Source of the DNA: Ochotona curzoniae
Lineage: Eukaryota; Chordata; Mammalia; Lagomorpha; Ochotonidae
Assembly (NCBI RefSeq): GCF_017591425.1
Contig: NW_024464918.1
Location: forward strand, 6,942,001-7,006,000
Direction of reading: 5' to 3'
DNA length: 64,000 nt
Positions 58,520 to 64,000 of the stretch are shown in pieces (the stretch's first letter is position 1; each line of letters opens with the position of its first letter). Under the pieces are notes generated by a model. The model was not told where the DNA came from. It did not search any database and worked only from the letters and a program-made list of their open reading frames with translations. A program made the position numbers and the translations under genes.

Positions 58520-59151
58520 TTACAGGCACACATGTGCACATGCCATGGCTGCAGGGTGACCAGCTCTTCTCTTCCACACTCGCCTTTGACAGAGACACTT
58601 GAAGGTCACCCTGAAAGTCTCCTGCCAGCTAGATGTGCAGTCCTTAAATTCTCTGCTCATGAGAGCCATCTTCTTTTTTCTGTTACCTTTCCCCCAAGAA
58701 TCCCAGAGCCCCAGCCATCCTGTGTAAAGTACTGTAGGTAAATTAATAATACAATTTAAAACCGATTCCATCAAGATAAATAGCGCTTCCTAGATTAAGA
58801 GTGTGGCTGGCCAGAATGAAAGAAATTTACTAACCCTGAGATGCTTAATCTTCCATTACATAGCAGTTAATGATTATAAGAAAGGAGTGATGGTAATTCA
58901 CTTCTGCTTTTACAGGAAATCCGACCATTGCATTTTTAGCAAATCTTTCTTCAGCGCGCACCTCAGTGCCAAGGATGACCGCCCCTCTCCTAGAAGGTGT
59001 GCTGGCCAACAGTCATATATCAGAGCCTACTCTGCCAGAAGTTTAGACCTTGCAGCACACATAGAAACTATAGATGTCCCAGTGGAGTTTGTTGGGAAGG
59101 CACTTGGGGTGCTCCCCCGGGAAACCATTGGCAGCAGGGGGATGCACGTCA

Positions 59152-59277
<126 letters not shown>

Positions 59278-59744
59278 TTAGCGACCACCTTCTCCTCTGC
59301 TTGCTGGTACCAATGTGTGTTGCACAGTCACCTGCCATTCTTAGAGACAAGTGCTAGTAAGCCGAGGAGTGTGAATGAGTGAAGTCAGAAAACAGAATGA
59401 CTTGAACAGCACACAGAAGTAATGTAGGCAGGTATCCATGGCTCGCACTGCTGCAGCTTTCATAGAAAGAAATTCTTTCTCGATTTAACAACTGCAAATG
59501 TTTCTATATTTGTACAGTGAGAAGTCTTCACACACTGATCTCTCCCCCAAAATTATGCTACCAATTTGAGATTTCATATGACTTGTGTGCTATCCGTTTT
59601 CATCCTCGCACAAACATAGCAGTTTTTTTTTTTCCAAAAATAAGATTTGTTGTTTGTAATTTCAACCTTGTAGTGCAAAAAAAAAATATTCCTGGCTTGA
59701 AGATGTTCCAATAAAAAGTAATCCAAATAAAGCCACGCACCACA

Positions 59745-59957
59745 AACAGCATGTTGGTCAATGACAGATCACACAAACAATGAAATGACATTTTGGTTGA
59801 TGATGGACAGAATATGTCATATAGCCTAGCTGTGCAGTAGGCTCTGTCATTGAGGTTTATGTCAGCTCACTACATGATGCTCACACAATGCTGAGGTTGC
59901 CTAATGATGCATTTCTTGGAACATAACCCCCTTTCACTGATGGATGCCTGACTACAA
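59745..59957. mobile_element. DNA transposon fossil with inverted ends
   Basis: 'catgttggtcaatgacagat', 'agcctagctgtgcagtaggc', 'tgcctaatgatgcatttctt' and 'gatggatgcctgactac' follow a widespread MER-type DNA transposon. I do not fix its family name. It lies about 490 bp upstream of the EGF1 exon. Confidence 0.6.
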
Positions 59958-61119
59958 GAGACTGTTACATTTTGGCATGATTTAGGAGATTTTTCGTAGC
60001 TTTTCAGTTACACAAAAGCCCTTGGATGCTTAGCTTCTGTGGATCTTATTTGTTCACGAAAACCAATGAGTTCACATTTGCTCCAGCCTGCATAATCATC
60101 ACGCTTCATGCTTTACTTCCCTTTCTATGTGTGTAGTCAAGTAATGCCTCCAGAGGGATGTCTTTGAAACTTATCATGTTGGTTTGGATCTGCCCAAAGG
60201 TGGACGCGTTCGTTAAAAACTGTGGTCACACTCAGTGCACTACTTTGTGCCTTAAACTAAGACAACACCTCTGGACTCCAGGTAATGAGAAGAAAGGGAC
60301 AAGCCTCTGTGTCTGAAATGCAGCACTCATGTGGCATTACAGCATCTGTTGGAGAGCTGTGGACACCTGGTAATGTGGCATCAAGAAAGACTCCAGGCTA
60401 TTCCTAATGGAGCCTCATCTCCAAGTCACCTCCCCTCTTGGCTCCAAACACTCAAACCATGCATTTTTGCTTTCTCTCAACAAGGTTTTACTTCTCACTT
60501 CTCTCCTGCCAGAACCTCTCTTCTCACACTGAGTGCAATTCAACCAATGTATTCGCTGCTTTGAAATCAGGTTAGAAGACCATATTTCCCATCAAGCCAG
60601 TTTCCATTATGTCTAGTACTTAACATCTCAGGCTGAAACTTGTTGAGGCTGGCCTATAAAGGGGGATTGGGTGGTGTCCACATGGTGTCCATTTGTATAA
60701 CACGTTCTTCATTCATTCTACAAGCTGGGTTACCTGCTCTCTAATATGATCAAGATGATGTTTCCCTAGCCAGTAAAAGACATGTATACAACACTGCCTA
60801 CAAAGAGTGAGCTCAGGGATTCTGTGCTGAAAAGCCACCCACTCGTATGAGCAGGCATCCACTGACCCTCTTCATGTCACTCTGTGGAAATCAGGGCTTA
60901 GGCAACAGGCACCTGTGAGAGCATTTCAGCTAATGCTTTGCTCTAAGTAATAAAGAATCTTGCATCTTCTGATTATGTTACAATGTTACAGAAGGCTAAC
61001 ACAGTTTCTAACTGGAATAAGACAACAGATTTGCTATCGTGCTTGGTATATGGCTTAGTCTATTATCTGAGTACTTGTGGTATAGGGCACTAGAGACACA
61101 AGATTGAATAAGATGGCCA

Positions 61120-61575
61120 CAGATACCACTCTCCTAAAACTTTCCAAATGGCATAGAGAATACAGGCCAAAGGGAAATCATCAAGCAAAAAGAAGTAGAA
61201 CTTGGGATACTTGATTTGAGTACAGAACCCTGGGAGAACAGGTAGAATGAGGAAGCTCCTTAAGTTGGTCAGCAAGTGGTTGGACTCTATTCTATGTAGA
61301 TGACTGGAACAGGCAAGTGAAGATCTGGCAGAAGAGGAATAATTTTTGCAAACACTGAGGGAGGAAAGTGTGGCACTGAATCCAGTACAGCAGCAAATAA
61401 AGGGGGCAGTGCCTTTAGGTAAGTGTACAAACAGGTTTTCCGGGGTCAAGGAAATGAGTGTCTTTATTTTGGATCTACTGGGAACAATTAAAAAAAGTGT
61501 TAAACAGGTGAACAGCATGATCCAGCGTGCAGTTCAGAAATTATTACGGCAGCAAGCTAGAGGCTAGTTTTGATG
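61120..61575 (-). repeat. LINE-2 fragment
   Basis: 'ttgcaaacactgagggagga', 'gtctttattttggatctact' and 'caggtgaacagcatgatcca' follow the reversed L2 order, much like 14155-14645. The 142-codon minus-strand open frame here is repeat-derived. Confidence 0.5.
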
Positions 61576-61970
61576 ATTCCTGGGCTTCTGGAGGTCAGAG
61601 CACCCAGTCCTCAAAGTTTATATCCTCGGAGACAAAACAGTGAAGGTCCAAGGAGCTCTTGGTCAGCCCAGTTTCCAGGAGAAGAACAGAGTCTTTGTGC
61701 AGGTTCTTTACCTGGTTGGAAACCCTGCTGGAGATACTAATTCTTACGTTTCAATGTAGAGATCACTGAGCAACTTGGTTTCTACAGTCTAGACTCTGGA
61801 CCAGCTTCTCTTTGTTCCTGTAATTCTTACATCTGCCTTTTTATAGAGCTATCTTTTCCCATCAGGCTCCCCAAGCAAGATGTCTGCTCGCCATTATTCT
61901 CTGAGGTATTCTCCAAGGGCAATTCCTTTGTAAACAGTTACAGAAGTGTGTTTCTGAGTATGTACACGCG

Positions 61971-61972
<2 letters not shown>

Positions 61973-62035
<63 letters not shown>
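61973..62035 (+). repeat. Long perfect CA microsatellite
   Basis: About 31 uninterrupted CA units, the longest perfect microsatellite in the window. Likely length-polymorphic. Confidence 0.95.
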
Positions 62036-62038
<3 letters not shown>

Positions 62039-62904
62039 GACTGGAGAAGTTTAGATAAGCAAAAACCAGTCTCCTGGTTTAGTTTTCCCCAAGTCTTGTA
62101 TTTGAAGCATTTCTGCAGTTTTTGAGGACAAATGTGATTATGTGGTCCGACTGACACACAGAGGAATGGCCTGTTTTCAAATCCCCTTTGCCATCAGTCA
62201 ATGAAATGTCACTATTGAGACAGGACTTGTTTTCCTTTTTGTCCCTTGGGTTTAAGTTTCCTTGAGCAGAAAATGTCAGGAGGCAAGTGTAAGCCCAGGA
62301 AACGGGGTTTTACACCAGTGGGGGGCTGGTGTAATGCTTTACACTGTCCCTTGGCCACCCTCCAAGGATGAGACTCTTCCAAAAGCAGGATGCTTCTCTC
62401 CAAAAACACATCAAGAGCCTTCCCTGAGTCGAAGGTGTATCGAGGGAGAGCGTGTCCTGGCACCCGTGTCTCAGTGTTGCTAGAGTTTCCCATCACGGGG
62501 TCTTCGTAACTCCCGGCTGGCCTCAATGAAGGACGCTGCGATGATGGGTACGTGTGGGAAAAGCTCGGGGCCAAATAAACACTGTTCTTTTCCCCTGCAT
62601 TTCATGCCAATTACTATCATTGCTCTATCAAGATGTCTGCCCAACTATTAGGCCGATTACCTTTGACATTCTTTTTGAGCTACAGTCCAGACAGGAGGAA
62701 TCCACTTGGGAGAATTGCTATTCCTATCTCTGTCGGGAGAGGCAGGGTAATGGCCTGGGGGAAGGGAGCCTCAGGAGCGCATTGCTTGTGTCTTGTTGGG
62801 TAACAGCAAGTGAAGGTAAAGGCTCTGGCACCCTGAAACCTACTGCTAAGGGCAAAGAGGCTTTTTGTGTGATGCTGAGGGGACCCAGGGCCAGAGCACA
62901 GGCT

Positions 62905-63140
62905 CTGGAAGGGATGGAGTCTGACCTTTACCTCTTGTTGGCTGTACGTGATCTTGGACAAGTTGTTGAACTTTTACTAGCCTTGGTTTCTTAACTGGAA
63001 AATGGAAACCTTAAGGCTAGTACCCTCTCCTCAGCAGTTCCAAGAGTCAGCTGAGCTAATGGACACATAGATGTCACGCAGGGGCTGGCACTTGCTCAAG
63101 GCTGTATAAATGGATAGATGCTGTTGTTGTTGTTATTAAC
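62905..63140 (+). repeat. MIR
   Basis: 'cgtgatcttggacaagttgt', 'ccttggtttcttaactggaa' and 'ataaatggatagatgctgtt' follow MIR nearly end to end. It ends in a short GTT run. Confidence 0.75.
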
Positions 63141-63462
63141 CATTTCCCTGAATCCTTGGAGACCTCAACGACGCCAGCTGCAGGGTATGCTGCATGCTGT
63201 CACGTACCTGTCAAGCCTTCTGAGTTTAAACACAAGGTGACAGAAAGGAAGACATTTATCATCATGTTCTTAAACTAAAGATTACAAAGATCTCAACAGC
63301 GCAAAGTAGTTTCAAATTTGATTCTAGTTCCTTCCTTTGGTGAACTGGGCTTTGCACTTCTCTTTCTTTGCTTTATTGATGCAAACCCTGATCCTTAACC
63401 CAGAGAAGTCCCTTCTGTGGAATGGGTCTTTGGTGCAAAGTGTGTAACGTTACTTTGGGGTA

Positions 63463-63690
63463 GGGGTTGGCAAACCTTTTTCTGCAGAGGGACAGATAAG
63501 AACTATTTAGGTTTTGCGGGCCATATGGTCTCTGCTGCAAATACTCAACTCTGCCGTTACAGTGGGAAAGCTGCCACGGACAATATGTAAACAGATAAAT
63601 GTGGCTATGGTCCAATAAAACTTTATTTATAAAAACAGGCAGTGGGCCAGATTTGGCCTACGGACTACAGTGTGCCAACTCCTGCTTTTG
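63463..63690 (+). mobile_element. MER-type DNA transposon fossil
   Basis: 'ggttggcaaacctttttctg', 'ggttttgcgggccatatggt', 'caataaaactttatttataa' and 'gggccagatttggcctacgg' form a recognised mammal-wide nonautonomous DNA element. The ends ('ttggcaaacc' and 'gtgccaactcctg') are roughly inverted. The family name is not certain. Confidence 0.65.
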
Positions 63691-64000
63691 AGCTTTTGGT
63701 TAGCTTTGATAGGGCCAATTTTTTGTGTAGCAGGAGGAGTAAAGTTTGACTTCAACCCTACGGTCACCACTAAAGTTCTATGCGGTTTTATTCCATTTTG
63801 AACTTGTGGCTGTGAGTGAAGAATCAGCATCTGAATTTCAAGTTGGAGTGCATACATCTTTTGAGAAGAAGGAAGGCCCTCAGAAAAACTCATGGACCAA
63901 AGGAGAAGTCCTTAAAAGGCAATAAAAATAAAAACAGGGATGTGAGATGCACGCTCCCCCAAAACATCATTGGCTCTCATTGTGTGACTTCCAACTCCAT

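Noticed and set aside
61090..61518. 142-codon minus-strand open frame
   Set aside because: It is explained by a reverse L2 fragment and has no domain pattern.
61972..62157. CVCVCV-type minus-strand open frame, at first glance Cys-rich
   Set aside because: It is the translation of the CA microsatellite.
63610..63640. aataaaactttattta as a poly-A signal
   Set aside because: It is an internal feature of a DNA transposon fossil with no gene attached.

Overview
This window is mammalian nuclear DNA, almost certainly from a lagomorph. It holds the central part of one very large gene on the minus strand, teneurin-2 (TENM2), a type II transmembrane synaptic adhesion protein. The lagomorph call rests on about 16 tRNA-derived C-repeat SINEs (CSINE) of the type found in rabbits and pikas. 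Wording such as 'ccacaagcagggagctggat' in the copy at 12072-12428 leans to a pika (Ochotona) over a rabbit, but this is from memory and unverified. There are no prokaryotic genes, no RNA genes and no other protein-coding locus that I can support.

Five coding exons are clear. Read in transcription order from high to low coordinates they are 59258-59157, 40914-40720, 35960-35760, 34033-33821 (or 33848) and 2600-2454. Every intron is phase 1, so each exon is a multiple of three. Joined, they encode all eight EGF-like repeats of the extracellular stalk (1+2+2+2+1) and the first residues of the acidic Cys-rich segment that follows. EGF2 and EGF5 each have a Tyr where a Cys is expected, leaving one unpaired Cys each; in teneurins this is the basis of covalent dimerisation. 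The exons lie in introns of about 18.2, 4.8, 1.7 and 31.2 kb, with partial introns at both window ends.

The most interesting gene-level signal is at the 3' end of the EGF6-EGF7 exon. Two in-frame donors lie 27 nt apart: a GT donor at 33847 and a GC donor at 33820. They would exclude or include nine residues (GRQTAGTET) exactly between EGF7 and EGF8, where teneurin splice variation is known to occur.

The remaining ~98% of the window is intron. It holds lineage-specific CSINEs (about 12 of 16 in the same sense as the gene, and none recognised between about 16.0 and 41.4 kb), old MIR and L2 fragments, MER-type DNA transposon fossils, microsatellites, and a few AT-rich or palindromic segments that look like candidate conserved regulatory elements. 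No second, unusual biological system was found. The strongest leads are the tandem donor, the inverted SINE pairs, the homeodomain-motif cluster near 47.86-48.08 kb and three RFX-type X-box motifs.
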